From Billgrantia pellis (GTDB lineage: Bacteria; Pseudomonadota; Gammaproteobacteria; Pseudomonadales; Halomonadaceae): a stretch of DNA of 64,000 nt. Of this stretch, positions 1 to 7,850 are shown piece by piece. The notes beneath the pieces are model-generated. The model was not told the origin of the DNA. It saw nothing but the letters and a program-made list of their open reading frames with translations, and did not search any database. The first letter of the stretch is position 1; every line of letters begins with the position of its first letter. A program made the translations under genes and the position numbers. The stretch spans positions 1 to 64,000 of the forward strand of contig NZ_VTPY01000004.1 in NCBI RefSeq assembly GCF_008297955.1. The letters run 5' to 3'.

Positions 1-117
1 GACGCTGGTGGCCTGGATCTGCACCAGTACCTCGCCCGCCTTGGGCGGCTCGACGTCGATCTCGGTGAGCTCGAGCGGCTTGCCCGCTTCCCAGGCAACG
101 GCGGCGCGCGATTTCAT
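1..117 (-). CDS. frmA: S-(hydroxymethyl)glutathione dehydrogenase (class III alcohol dehydrogenase), N-terminal fragment
   Basis: Only the first 39 codons lie in the window; the gene runs off the left edge. The translation (starting [17 protein letters not shown] and continuing through [12 protein letters not shown]) matches the N-terminus of class III zinc alcohol dehydrogenases, which oxidise S-hydroxymethylglutathione and so detoxify formaldehyde in the cytoplasm. The zinc-binding and NAD-binding parts are outside the window, so another MDR-family dehydrogenase is possible. An AGGAG ribosome site stands a few bases before the ATG. The gene is divergent from the LysR regulator at 238, which is probably its regulator (inference). 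Confidence 0.75.
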   Translation of the reverse strand, partial: MKSRAAVAWEAGKPLELTEIDVEPPKAGEVLVQIQATSV

Positions 118-201
118 GGCGAACTCCTGCAATTGGATTAAGTGGAGACGTGTAGTCTAGGCGCCCTTGCCGTAACGATGAAACTGCAACAGAATCATTA
201 C

Positions 202-223
202 ATTATTCCTGTTCAGCAATAAT
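202..223. promoter_or_regulatory. Inverted repeat, probable LysR-type operator
   Basis: ATTATT and AATAAT form a perfect inverted repeat with a 10-base spacer in the AT-rich gap between the divergent frmA and lysR-family genes. This T-N11-A style dyad is typical of LysR-family binding sites. It lies just upstream of the regulator's own start, so it may serve autoregulation and control of frmA. Function is inferred from position only. Confidence 0.45.
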
Positions 224-237
224 AATTGAGGTGGACC

Positions 238-1143
238 ATGGCACGCTGGGACGGTATCGAAGCTTTCGTGGAGGTGGTTAGGCTCGGCACCTTCGCCGCC
301 GCGGCACGCCAGTTACAAGTGTCCAACTCCCATATCAGCCGCCAGGTCGCCCAGTTGGAACAGCAACTCGGCCTTCCGCTGCTCTACCGCACCACGCGGC
401 AAATTCGACTCACCGACGCTGGCGAGCGCTACTATGCGCGTTGTCGCGAACTGATCGAAGGCTTCCACGAAGCGGAGTCGGCCCTTCAAGCCTTACGCGA
501 ACGCCCCGAAGGCATCCTGCGCCTGAGCTCCGCCACGACCTTTGGCGAGCGCTTCATCGCCCCGCTGGTCAACGACTTCCTGCGCGAGCACCCGCAGCTC
601 GAGACTCGCCTGCACCTGACCAACCGTCAGGTCGATGTCATCGACGAAGGCTACGACGTGGTGATCCGCATGGGTACCTTGCAGGACTCGTCATTGGTGG
701 CTAGACGCCTGTGCCAACGACGCGAATTCGTGATCGGCTCGCCCGACTATTTCCAGCGCAACTCCCAGCCGCATACGGTCGCCGAGCTGGGCAAGCATCG
801 TTGCCTGGTGGGTTCCCGCGATCTATGGCGCTTCGATATCGACGGCGTCCATCGCGAAGTCCGTGTTCACGGCCCGTGGCAGGCCAACTCCGGCCCTGCC
901 CTGCTGGATGCGGCATTGAAGGGCCTGGGCCTGGCTCAGCTACCCGATTATTACGTACTGCCCTATCTGGCCAGTGGCGAACTGGTCGAGGTGCTCCATC
1001 CCTTTCGGTGCTGCGATGCCGGCGTCTGGGCGGTGATGCCTCGACACCGCCAGCATGCCGCCAAGGTGCGTCTGTTTGTCGACTATCTGGTCGAGAACCT
1101 GCCTACCCGGCTGACACAGGCCGCCTCATCCAAGCCGGCGTAA
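238..1143 (+). CDS. LysR-family transcriptional regulator
   Basis: A 301-aa protein. The N-terminal winged helix-turn-helix occupies about residues 5-64 (FAAAARQLQVSNSHISRQVAQLE), followed by a linker helix and a type-2 periplasmic-binding-like effector domain (about 90-295). ATG 238 is chosen because GAGGTGG precedes it; an in-frame TTG at 226 has no ribosome site. The sequence resembles the CrgA/AaeR-like branch in which the effector domain contains VIRMG and a W-R-F motif. Divergent from frmA, so likely a regulator of formaldehyde or alcohol metabolism (inference). The effector is unknown. Confidence 0.9.
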   Translation: MARWDGIEAFVEVVRLGTFAAAARQLQVSNSHISRQVAQLEQQLGLPLLYRTTRQIRLTDAGERYYARCRELIEGFHEAESALQALRERPEGILRLSSATTFGERFIAPLVNDFLREHPQLETRLHLTNRQVDVIDEGYDVVIRMGTLQDSSLVARRLCQRREFVIGSPDYFQRNSQPHTVAELGKHRCLVGSRDLWRFDIDGVHREVRVHGPWQANSGPALLDAALKGLGLAQLPDYYVLPYLASGELVEVLHPFRCCDAGVWAVMPRHRQHAAKVRLFVDYLVENLPTRLTQAASSKPA

Positions 1144-1150
1144 TGAAACA

Positions 1151-1166
1151 GCGCCCCGCGGGGCGC
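1151..1166 (-). terminator. Rho-independent terminator of the liv operon
   Basis: GCGCCCCGCGGGGCGC is fully self-complementary. On the minus strand it is followed by the T-rich run TGTTTCATT. It lies between the livM stop (1212) and the stop of the converging LysR gene (1143). Confidence 0.5.
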
Positions 1167-1211
1167 CAGGAAAAGGCCTTGCGAAAATGGCCCTGCGCGA
1201 AGGGAGTCGCC

Positions 1212-2195
1212 TCACTTGAAATTCTTGCGATACATCTTCTGAATTTCGCCAACGATCCCGCTGCGAAAGCTGAGTACGCAGACCACGAAGATCAGGCCGA
1301 GGATCGGGCTCACCCAGTTGCCCAGCGGCGACTGGGCCAACAGGTGCTGCAGGCTGACCACCAGACCGGCGCCCGCCAGGGGGCCGAAAAGGGTGCCCAC
1401 GCCACCCAACAGGGTCATCAGGATCACTTCGCCCGACATGTGCCAATGCGCGTCGGTCAGCGAGGCGAGCTGGAACACCACCGTCTTGGTGGAACCGGCC
1501 AGCCCGGCAAGACCCGCGGAAATCACGAAGGCCACCAGTTTATAGGCATCGACGTTGTAGCCGAGCGAAACGGCGCGCGGCTCGTTCTCGCGGATTGCCT
1601 TGAGCACTTGGCCGAACGGCGAATGAATGGTGCGCTGAATCAGAGCGAAGCCGAGCAGGAATACGGCGAAGACGAAATAGTACATCGCCAGGTTGCTGCG
1701 CAGGCTGATGATGCCGAACAGTTGGCCGCGCGGTACGCCATGCAGGCCATCCTCGCCACCGGTGAACGGAGCCTGGATATAGAAGAAGAACATCAACTGC
1801 GCCAGGGCCAGGGTGACCATGGCGAAGTAGATGCCCTGGCGACGAATCGACAAGGCGCCGAAAATCACGCCTAGCGCCACGGCAGCGACGGTGCCGGTGA
1901 TGATGCCCATTTCCGGCGTCAAGGCCGGATAGCTCGACAGCAGATAGCCGGTCACGTACCCCCCGGTCGCCAGGAACGCCGCGTGGCCGAAAGAGAGCAG
2001 GCCGGCGTAGCCGAGCAGCAGGTTGAAGGCGCAGGCGAACAGGGCGAAGCACAACACCTTCATCAAGAACACGGGATAGACGGCCAGCGGTGCTACCAGT
2101 CCCATCGCGATCAACGCCAGATAGAAGGCGTTGCGCCGCAGATTGGCACGTCGGGCACGCGCCAAGGCTGGCGTCACTGTCTGTGTATTAACCAT
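1212..2195 (-). CDS. livM: Branched-chain-type amino-acid ABC transporter permease LivM
   Basis: A 327-aa inner-membrane permease with about eight to ten hydrophobic segments and the LivM-type core GLLSFGHAAFLATGGYVTGYLLSSY (around residue 65-90), plus a late SGEVILMTLLGGVGTLFGPLAGA segment that contacts the ATPase. Last gene of the liv operon; its ATG follows the livH stop by only four bases, so the two permeases are probably translated together. It forms the channel with LivH, energised by LivF and LivG. The substrate cannot be read from sequence; branched-chain or other amino acids or small amides are all possible for this family. Confidence 0.92.
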   Translation of the reverse strand: MVNTQTVTPALARARRANLRRNAFYLALIAMGLVAPLAVYPVFLMKVLCFALFACAFNLLLGYAGLLSFGHAAFLATGGYVTGYLLSSYPALTPEMGIITGTVAAVALGVIFGALSIRRQGIYFAMVTLALAQLMFFFYIQAPFTGGEDGLHGVPRGQLFGIISLRSNLAMYYFVFAVFLLGFALIQRTIHSPFGQVLKAIRENEPRAVSLGYNVDAYKLVAFVISAGLAGLAGSTKTVVFQLASLTDAHWHMSGEVILMTLLGGVGTLFGPLAGAGLVVSLQHLLAQSPLGNWVSPILGLIFVVCVLSFRSGIVGEIQKMYRKNFK

Positions 2196-2199
2196 ATCG

Positions 2200-3087
2200 T
2201 CATGCCTCCTTGCCGAACAGGCCGGCGGGTCGCAGCAGCAACACCAGTATCATCACCAGGAAGATCACTGTGTTGGCGGCTTCCGGGTAATACACCTTGG
2301 TCAACCCCTCGATCAGCCCCATGCCGAGACCGGTGAGAATCGCGCCCAATATCGAGCCCATACCGCCAATGACCACCACGGCGAAGACCACGATCAGCAG
2401 ATTGGAGCCCATGGTCGGCGATACGGGATAGAGCGGTGCGGCCAGTACACCGGCGAAGGCCGCCAGCGCCACGCCGAAACCGTAGGTGAGCGTGACCAGT
2501 AGCGGCACGTTGACGCCGAAGGCCTGCATCAGCGCCGGATTCTCGGTACCGGCTCGCAGATAGGCACCAAGCCGCGTGCGCTCGATCATGTACCAGGTGA
2601 ACAGGCACACGAGAATGGCCGCCAGCAGCACCCAGGCACGGTACTTGGGCAGGAACATGAAGCCCAGCTGATATCCGCCCTGAAGCGAATCGGGCGTCGG
2701 ATAGCGGGCGCCGGAGACACCGAAGAAGTTGATCAGGCTGCCTTCGAAGATCAACGCCAGGCCGAAGGTCAGCAGCAGCCCGTAAAGATGATCGAGATGC
2801 GCGATGCGCCGCAGCAGCACACGCTCGACCAGCATGCCGCCCAGCCCCACCACCAGCGGTGTCAGCAGCAGAGCGGCCCAATAGTTGATGCCCAGATATT
2901 GCATTCCCAGCAGGGTGGTGAACGCACCCAGCATATACATGGCCCCGTGGGCGAAGTTGACGATCTTCAGCAGGCCAAAGATCACCGCCAGGCCCAAGCT
3001 CAACAGGGCATAGAAGGCGCCGTTGATCAGGCCTAGCAGCAACTGGCCCATGAACACCGCCAACGGCACCCCGAATATCATCGTCAT
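2200..3087 (-). CDS. livH: Branched-chain-type amino-acid ABC transporter permease LivH
   Basis: A 295-aa permease with the family signature LLLGLINGAFYALLSLGLAVIFGLLKIVNFAHGAMYMLGAF near the N-terminus and the coupling segment VVIGGMGSILGAILTGL near the C-terminus. Predicted eight or so membrane spans. It follows the substrate-binding protein gene after 61 bases containing a strong GC hairpin. It pairs with LivM to form the membrane channel. Confidence 0.92.
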   Translation of the reverse strand: MTMIFGVPLAVFMGQLLLGLINGAFYALLSLGLAVIFGLLKIVNFAHGAMYMLGAFTTLLGMQYLGINYWAALLLTPLVVGLGGMLVERVLLRRIAHLDHLYGLLLTFGLALIFEGSLINFFGVSGARYPTPDSLQGGYQLGFMFLPKYRAWVLLAAILVCLFTWYMIERTRLGAYLRAGTENPALMQAFGVNVPLLVTLTYGFGVALAAFAGVLAAPLYPVSPTMGSNLLIVVFAVVVIGGMGSILGAILTGLGMGLIEGLTKVYYPEAANTVIFLVMILVLLLRPAGLFGKEA

Positions 3088-3113
3088 GTCGGATTCTCCT
3101 CGCCGTCAGAGGA

Positions 3114-3133
3114 GCGGCGGCCGCAGCCGCCGC
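3114..3133 (-). promoter_or_regulatory. Intercistronic GC hairpin between substrate-binding protein and livH
   Basis: GCGGCGGC and GCCGCCGC form an 8-bp perfect stem with a 4-base loop in the 61-bp gap after the binding-protein stop. There is no T tract on the minus strand, so it is more likely an mRNA-stabilising or processing stem than a terminator. Such stems behind binding-protein genes are a known way to give more binding protein than permease; here that is inference. Confidence 0.45.
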
Positions 3134-3148
3134 CGTAAGGTGTCACGC

Positions 3149-4372
3149 TCAGTTCTGGACCAGCTTGCACTGGCTCTCGGAAAGCGGACGGTAGGCCTCT
3201 TCCGCGGGAATGGAGGTGAGAATCTCGTAGAGATCCCATTCGTGGGTGGACGCTTCCGGCGACTTCACGCGGGCCAGGTACATGTCGTGCACCATGCGAC
3301 CGTCCTCACGAATGCGGCCGTTGCGCGCGAAGAAGTCATGGACCGGCTGTTTCATCATGTAGTCACGCACCGTCTGAGTGTCGTCGCTGCCGGTCGCCTC
3401 GACGGCCTGAAGGTAGTGCATGGTGCTGGAGTAGATGCCGGCCTGGACCATGGTCGGCATGCTGCCCACGCGCTCGTAGTAGCGCTCGGCCCACTCGCGG
3501 GACTGTTCGTCCATGTTCCAGTACCAGCCGGTGGTCAACAGCAATCCCTGGGTCGCGTCGAGCCCCATGGCATAGACATCGTTGAGGAAAACCAGCAGGC
3601 CGGCGAGCTGCTGGCCGGCCTCGACCACGCCGAACTGGCTGGCGGTGTTGATCGCGTTGACGGTGTCGGCGCCAGCGTTGGCCAGACCGATGATCTTGGC
3701 TCCCGAGCCCTGTGCCTGGAGAATATAGGAAGAGAAATCATCGGTCGGGAATGGATGACGCACGCCACCGACGATCTCGCCGCCATTCTCCTCCACCACC
3801 TTGGTCACATCGGCTTCCAAGGCATGGCCAAAGGCATAATCGGCCGTCAGCATGAACCAGGTGTCACCCCCGTGCTCGACGATGGCCCGTGCGGTACCGT
3901 TGGCCAGCGGGTAGGTGTCGTAAACCCAATGGATATGATTGGGCGTGCAGTGCTCGTTGGTAATGCTCGACGCCGCAGAACCGGAGACGATACCGAAGCC
4001 GTCGTTCTCTTCGAGCACTTTGGTCACGGCGATCACCACCGAGGAGGCGACCATGCCGGCCACCAGGTCGACGTTGCGTTGATCGACCCACTCGCGCACG
4101 GTGTTGGCGCCAACGTCGGCGCTGTTGCGATCGTCGGCGCTGAACACTTCGATCGGCATGCCGCCGACGCTGCCGCCGAAATCCTCGATCGCCATCTGGA
4201 GGGCCTCGAGGCCACCCGGACCGGCCAGGTCGCGATAGGTGCCCGACATGTCGGCGAGATAGCCGATGCGCACCTCCCCATCGCTGATCTCGGCCTGGGC
4301 GGTCATGGCCGTCATCGAAGCAGTGGCGGCAATGGCGATATGGCTGGCGAGGGTCTTCTTGGTGAAGGTCAT
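3149..4372 (-). CDS. Periplasmic substrate-binding protein of the liv-type ABC transporter
   Basis: A 407-aa exported protein of the type-1 periplasmic binding fold (LivK/amide-binding group). ATG 4372 follows GGAGACGAAA; a longer in-frame reading to 4513 has no export signal and was not used. Residues 1-26 form a Sec signal (K-rich start, hydrophobic core, cleavage after TAQA). The mature part begins EISDGEVRIGYLADMSGTYRDLAGPGGLEALQMA, the usual first strand and ligand-binding loop of this family. Two late cysteines are not diagnostic. It delivers substrate to LivH-LivM. Placed between livF and livH, a less common order than livK-first. Substrate unknown. Confidence 0.88.
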   Translation of the reverse strand: MTFTKKTLASHIAIAATASMTAMTAQAEISDGEVRIGYLADMSGTYRDLAGPGGLEALQMAIEDFGGSVGGMPIEVFSADDRNSADVGANTVREWVDQRNVDLVAGMVASSVVIAVTKVLEENDGFGIVSGSAASSITNEHCTPNHIHWVYDTYPLANGTARAIVEHGGDTWFMLTADYAFGHALEADVTKVVEENGGEIVGGVRHPFPTDDFSSYILQAQGSGAKIIGLANAGADTVNAINTASQFGVVEAGQQLAGLLVFLNDVYAMGLDATQGLLLTTGWYWNMDEQSREWAERYYERVGSMPTMVQAGIYSSTMHYLQAVEATGSDDTQTVRDYMMKQPVHDFFARNGRIREDGRMVHDMYLARVKSPEASTHEWDLYEILTSIPAEEAYRPLSESQCKLVQN

Positions 4373-4509
4373 TTTCGTCTCCGTGGCCCGTTCGGGCGGC
4401 TTGTTGTTGTGGCGAGCTGCGTGACAGGTCGCGGTTGTGGTGGTGGTTACGAAAGTTGCTGTTAGGGGTTGGATGCGCCACCGACGCGGCGCGGGCAGTG
4501 TCGAGAGTG

Positions 4510-5262
4510 TCAAACACCCAGCAGCGTATGCAGGTGGTCGCGCTTCGATGGCAGCTCCGCCGCCGCGATCTCCTCGACGATACGTCCATGCTCCATGACG
4601 TAATGACGGTCGGCGAGCGGCGCGGCAAAGCGGAAGTTCTGCTCCACCAGCACGATGGTCATGCCGCGGTCGCGCAGTTGGATCAGCACCTCGCCAAGCG
4701 CCTGGACGATGACCGGCGCCAGCCCCTCGGTGATCTCGTCGAGCAGCAACATCTGGGCGCCGGTACGCAGAATGCGCGCCATCGCCAGCATCTGCTGCTC
4801 GCCACCCGAAAGCCGGGTGCCCTGGCTGCGACGCCGCTCGTAGAGGTTGGGAAACATCTCGTAAATTTCATCCAGCGACATCCCCCCCGATCGCACGGTC
4901 GGCGGCAGCAGCAAGTTCTCCTCCACATCGAGGCTGGCAAAGATGCCACGCTCCTCGGGGCAGTAGCCGATCCCGAGCCGCGGAATGCGATGCGGCTTCA
5001 TGGCGATGGTTTCGGTGCCGTCGATCACGATCGAGCCGGTGCGGCGACCGACCATGCTCATGATCGCCTTGAGTGTCGTACTGCGCCCGGCGCCGTTGCG
5101 CCCCAGCAGGGTGACCAGTTCGCCACGACGAACCTCGAGGTCGACGCCATGCAGGATATGGGATTCACCGTAGAAGGCATGCAGATCCCTGATGCGCAAC
5201 ATGTCGACACGGTCATGATCCCGATACGGGGCGGCTGCGGGACGTTCCGCGACCTGATTCAT
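4510..5262 (-). CDS. livF: Branched-chain-type amino-acid ABC transporter ATP-binding protein LivF
   Basis: A 250-aa ABC ATPase with Walker A at residues 58-66, signature RLSGGEQQMLAMARIL and Walker B MLLLDEITEGLAP. The Walker A reads GRNGAGRST: arginine (codon 5085-5083, residue 60) stands where lysine normally contacts the phosphates. Arg-variant LivF-like ATPases exist to my knowledge, but this one deserves a check. Start ATG 5262 overlaps the livG stop by four bases (ATGA) and has GAGGAGG upstream; a later ATG at MLRIRDLH is possible. It works as heterodimer partner of LivG. Confidence 0.9.
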   Translation of the reverse strand: MNQVAERPAAAPYRDHDRVDMLRIRDLHAFYGESHILHGVDLEVRRGELVTLLGRNGAGRSTTLKAIMSMVGRRTGSIVIDGTETIAMKPHRIPRLGIGYCPEERGIFASLDVEENLLLPPTVRSGGMSLDEIYEMFPNLYERRRSQGTRLSGGEQQMLAMARILRTGAQMLLLDEITEGLAPVIVQALGEVLIQLRDRGMTIVLVEQNFRFAAPLADRHYVMEHGRIVEEIAAAELPSKRDHLHTLLGV

Positions 5263-6032
5263 GCACCGACCTCCTCTGCTTCGGCTTCGCTGCCCATGTA
5301 GGCTTCCCGCACCCGCGGGTCGGCGGAAACGGTGGCATAGTCGCCCTCCGCCAGTACGGCACCGCGCGCCAGCACGGTGATACGATCGCAAAGCCGACTC
5401 ACTACGCTGAGGTTGTGTTCCACCATCAGCACGGTGCGCCCCTTGGCCACCCGGCGGATCAGTTCGACGATGCGATCCACGTCCTCGGCACCCATGCCTT
5501 GGGTCGGCTCGTCGAGCAGCATCAGGGTCGGCTCCATGGCGAGCGTCGTGGCCACTTCCAGCGCACGCTTGCGGCCATAGGGCATCTCCACGGTCAACAC
5601 GTCGGCATCGTCGCGCAGCCCCACCTCGTCGAGCAGCTCGAGCGCGCGCACGTTGAGAGGCTCGAGGGTGCGCTCGGACTTCCAGAAGTGGAACGAGGTG
5701 CCGATCGGCCGCTGCAATGCCACACGTACGTTCTCGAGTGCGGTCATGTGACCGAATACCGCCGAGATCTGGAACGAGCGCACCAATCCCATGCGGGCAA
5801 TCTCGTTGGCCTTCATCCGCGTGATCGACTTGCCTCGGTAATGAATCTCGCCACGGGTGGGAGACAGGAATTTGGTGAGAAGATTGAAGACGGTCGTCTT
5901 GCCGGCCCCATTGGGTCCGATCAGAGCGTGAATGTGTCCTTCCCGGACCTGCAGGTTGACATCGTCCACAGCCGTGAAGCCGCGGAACTGCTTGGTCAAC
6001 CCGTGAGTTTCCAGTATGAACTCCTGGGTCAT
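5259..6032 (-). CDS. livG: Branched-chain-type amino-acid ABC transporter ATP-binding protein LivG
   Basis: A 257-aa ABC ATPase: Walker A GPNGAGKTT with normal lysine, Q-loop within VRSFQISAVF, and Walker B LMLLDEPTQGMG. The signature is divergent (VEMPYGRKRALEVATTLA instead of LSxGxQ), which is usual for LivG-type subunits (LSYG variants). ATG 6032 follows GGAGAGG; a longer open frame to 6242 has no ribosome site and runs through the promoter. First gene of the operon, so the promoter and operator at 6128-6168 control all five genes. Confidence 0.92.
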   Translation of the reverse strand: MTQEFILETHGLTKQFRGFTAVDDVNLQVREGHIHALIGPNGAGKTTVFNLLTKFLSPTRGEIHYRGKSITRMKANEIARMGLVRSFQISAVFGHMTALENVRVALQRPIGTSFHFWKSERTLEPLNVRALELLDEVGLRDDADVLTVEMPYGRKRALEVATTLAMEPTLMLLDEPTQGMGAEDVDRIVELIRRVAKGRTVLMVEHNLSVVSRLCDRITVLARGAVLAEGDYATVSADPRVREAYMGSEAEAEEVGA

Positions 6033-6127
6033 GTGACGTCCTCTCCGGATCGCTTGGCGGCGACCCATGCCGATTGTTGTCGTTGTCATGAAGGCTGCCG
6101 CTTGGCTCAGCCCGGGACTTCTAACCT

Positions 6128-6168
6128 TTACGTTAACGTAAGCTAGAGGAGAGATTCCTCGGTAGCAA
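6128..6168 (-). promoter_or_regulatory. liv operon promoter with overlapping palindromic operator
   Basis: On the minus strand TTGCTA (6168-6163) and TAGCTT (6145-6140) are separated by 17 bases and fit a sigma-70 promoter about 110 bases before livG. The perfect 14-bp palindrome TTACGTTAACGTAA (6128-6141) overlaps the -10 element and start-site region. From memory it resembles operators of the MerR-family regulator LiuR (branched-chain amino-acid and acyl-CoA catabolism), which have a TTTACGT...ACGTAAA form; this was not checked against a motif collection. Confidence 0.5.
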
Positions 6169-6230
6169 TAGCCTGAGGGCCATACTCGACCAATGGTGTA
6201 GAGATGCCTCCATTCAATAGCTTGCAAACG

Positions 6231-6257
6231 AAAACGCGACACCGTTCGGTGTCGCGT
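6231..6257 (-). terminator. Rho-independent terminator of sdaA
   Basis: ACGCGACACC and GGTGTCGCGT form a 10-bp stem with loop GAAC on the minus strand, directly followed by TTTTCGTTT. It lies about 50 bases after the sdaA stop and insulates the liv operon. Confidence 0.75.
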
Positions 6258-6308
6258 CTTCCGGCTCGGCGAGCCAAGGCGAAAGGGGAGCTCGAGTGCT
6301 CGCCCTCT

Positions 6309-7688
6309 TCAGCACTCGATGGCGTTGACTGCCAATCCGCCGCGGGAGGTTTCCTTGTACTTGTCCTGCATGTCGCGCCCGGTATCGCGCATGGTGCGGA
6401 TCGCCTTGTCCAGCGAGATGAAATGGTCACCATCGCCGCGAAGCGCCATCTGAGCGGCATTGATCGCTTTGACCGAGGCAATGGCGTTGCGCTCGATGCA
6501 GGGTACCTGTACCAGGCCGCCCACCGGATCGCAGGTCAGCCCCAGGTTGTGTTCCAGACCGATTTCAGCGGCATTTTCCACCTGAGCCACACTGCCCCCC
6601 ATCACCTCGGCAAGGCCCGCCGCGGCCATGGCGCAAGCCGAGCCGACCTCGCCCTGGCAGCCCACCTCGGCACCGGAGATGGAAGCGTTCTTCTTGCACA
6701 AGATGCCCACCGCCCCGGCGGCAAGCAGAAAATCCACCACATCCCGCTCGCAGGCGCCGGACTGGAACTTCATGTAGTAATGCAGCACGGCGGGAATGAT
6801 GCCTGCCGCGCCATTGGTCGGCGCGGTCACCATACGCCCGCCTGCGGCGTTCTCCTCGTTCACTGCCAGGGCGAAGACGTTGACCCAATCCATCGCACCG
6901 AAAGTCGTGGCGATCAGGCCGCGGTCATCCTGTGCCGCCAGCAAGCGCCGATACAGCGCCGCGGCTCGCCGCTTGACGTTGAGCCCTCCGGGCAGTATGC
7001 CTTCATGTTGCAGTCCGGCGTCGACACAGTCCTGCATGGCTTGCCAGATCTGCCACAGGCCTTGGCGAACCTCGTCCTCGCTGCGCCAGGCCTTCTCGTT
7101 TTCCAGCATCAGCTCACTGATGCGCAGGTTATGCATGCGACACAGCGCCATCAGCTCGGCGGCGGAGTTGAAGTCGTAGGGCAGTACCGTCGTATCCTGG
7201 TCCAGCTCGCCCCGAGCCGCCTGTGCCTCATCGACGACGAAACCGCCTCCCACCGAGTAATAGGTGTTGTGCCATAGCGCGTCGGTATGCCCATGGGCGA
7301 CGAGTGTCATGGCATTAGGGTGGTAGGGTAGGCACTCCTCGTACCATTGCATGTCCCGCGCCCACAGGAAGGGGATCGGCAACCGGCCATCCAGCATCAA
7401 GGTGCTGGACTCGAGCAATTCCTCGAGGCAGGGCGTGACGATGGCCGGATCGATCTTGTCGGGGCGCTCTCCCATCAGCCCCATGATCGCGGCACGATCG
7501 GTACCGTGCCCTTTGCCCGTCGCGCTGAGCGAACCGTAGAGCTTCACTTCAATCCGCGCGACCCGCTCCAGCAGGTCCCGCTCGCGTAGCGCCTGGATGA
7601 AATCGTAGGCAGCCCGCATCGGCCCCACGGTGTGCGAGCTGGAGGGTCCAAGGCCCACCTTGAAAAGATCGAAGACGCTGATTGCCAT
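6309..7688 (-). CDS. sdaA: L-serine ammonia-lyase (L-serine dehydratase), iron-sulfur type
   Basis: A 459-aa protein, the usual length of single-chain bacterial SdaA. It deaminates L-serine to pyruvate and ammonia in the cytoplasm using an oxygen-sensitive [4Fe-4S] cluster. It carries the N-terminal [14 protein letters not shown] motif, the cluster-region cysteines in [31 protein letters not shown], and [22 protein letters not shown] 7688 has GAGGTGAA upstream and gives the family N-terminus [10 protein letters not shown]; an upstream in-frame start at 7721 is not needed. Divergent from a GcvA-like regulator with CTAAT boxes between, so probably regulated by it in response to glycine or serine (inference). 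Confidence 0.95.
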   Translation of the reverse strand: MAISVFDLFKVGLGPSSSHTVGPMRAAYDFIQALRERDLLERVARIEVKLYGSLSATGKGHGTDRAAIMGLMGERPDKIDPAIVTPCLEELLESSTLMLDGRLPIPFLWARDMQWYEECLPYHPNAMTLVAHGHTDALWHNTYYSVGGGFVVDEAQAARGELDQDTTVLPYDFNSAAELMALCRMHNLRISELMLENEKAWRSEDEVRQGLWQIWQAMQDCVDAGLQHEGILPGGLNVKRRAAALYRRLLAAQDDRGLIATTFGAMDWVNVFALAVNEENAAGGRMVTAPTNGAAGIIPAVLHYYMKFQSGACERDVVDFLLAAGAVGILCKKNASISGAEVGCQGEVGSACAMAAAGLAEVMGGSVAQVENAAEIGLEHNLGLTCDPVGGLVQVPCIERNAIASVKAINAAQMALRGDGDHFISLDKAIRTMRDTGRDMQDKYKETSRGGLAVNAIEC

Positions 7689-7763
7689 GCGGTTCACCTC
7701 GTTGTCGCCCAGGCCGCTCAATCCGGGACACGGACGGATCAGCCTGACTAAAACATCTTTGTC

Positions 7764-7785
7764 ATTAGGGTGTGTCTGCCATTAG
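7764..7785 (-). promoter_or_regulatory. Paired CTAAT boxes upstream of sdaA (probable GcvA-type site)
   Basis: On the minus strand CTAAT occurs twice, 17 bases apart (7785-7781 and 7768-7764), within the longer direct repeat CATTAGRGTG of the plus strand. CTAAT is the core reported for E. coli GcvA sites. The neighbour at 7851 is a GcvA-like regulator, so this is the likely control site for sdaA or for autoregulation. Confidence 0.4.
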
Positions 7786-7850
7786 AGTGGTGGCATATTC
7801 CGCTTCAAACAAGCGAGAATAACTCCTTCTCAATATAGTATGACTAAACC

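Noticed and set aside
3023-4465. 480-codon plus-strand frame opposite the binding-protein gene
   Set aside because: Antisense shadow of a gene with a clear signal peptide and family match.
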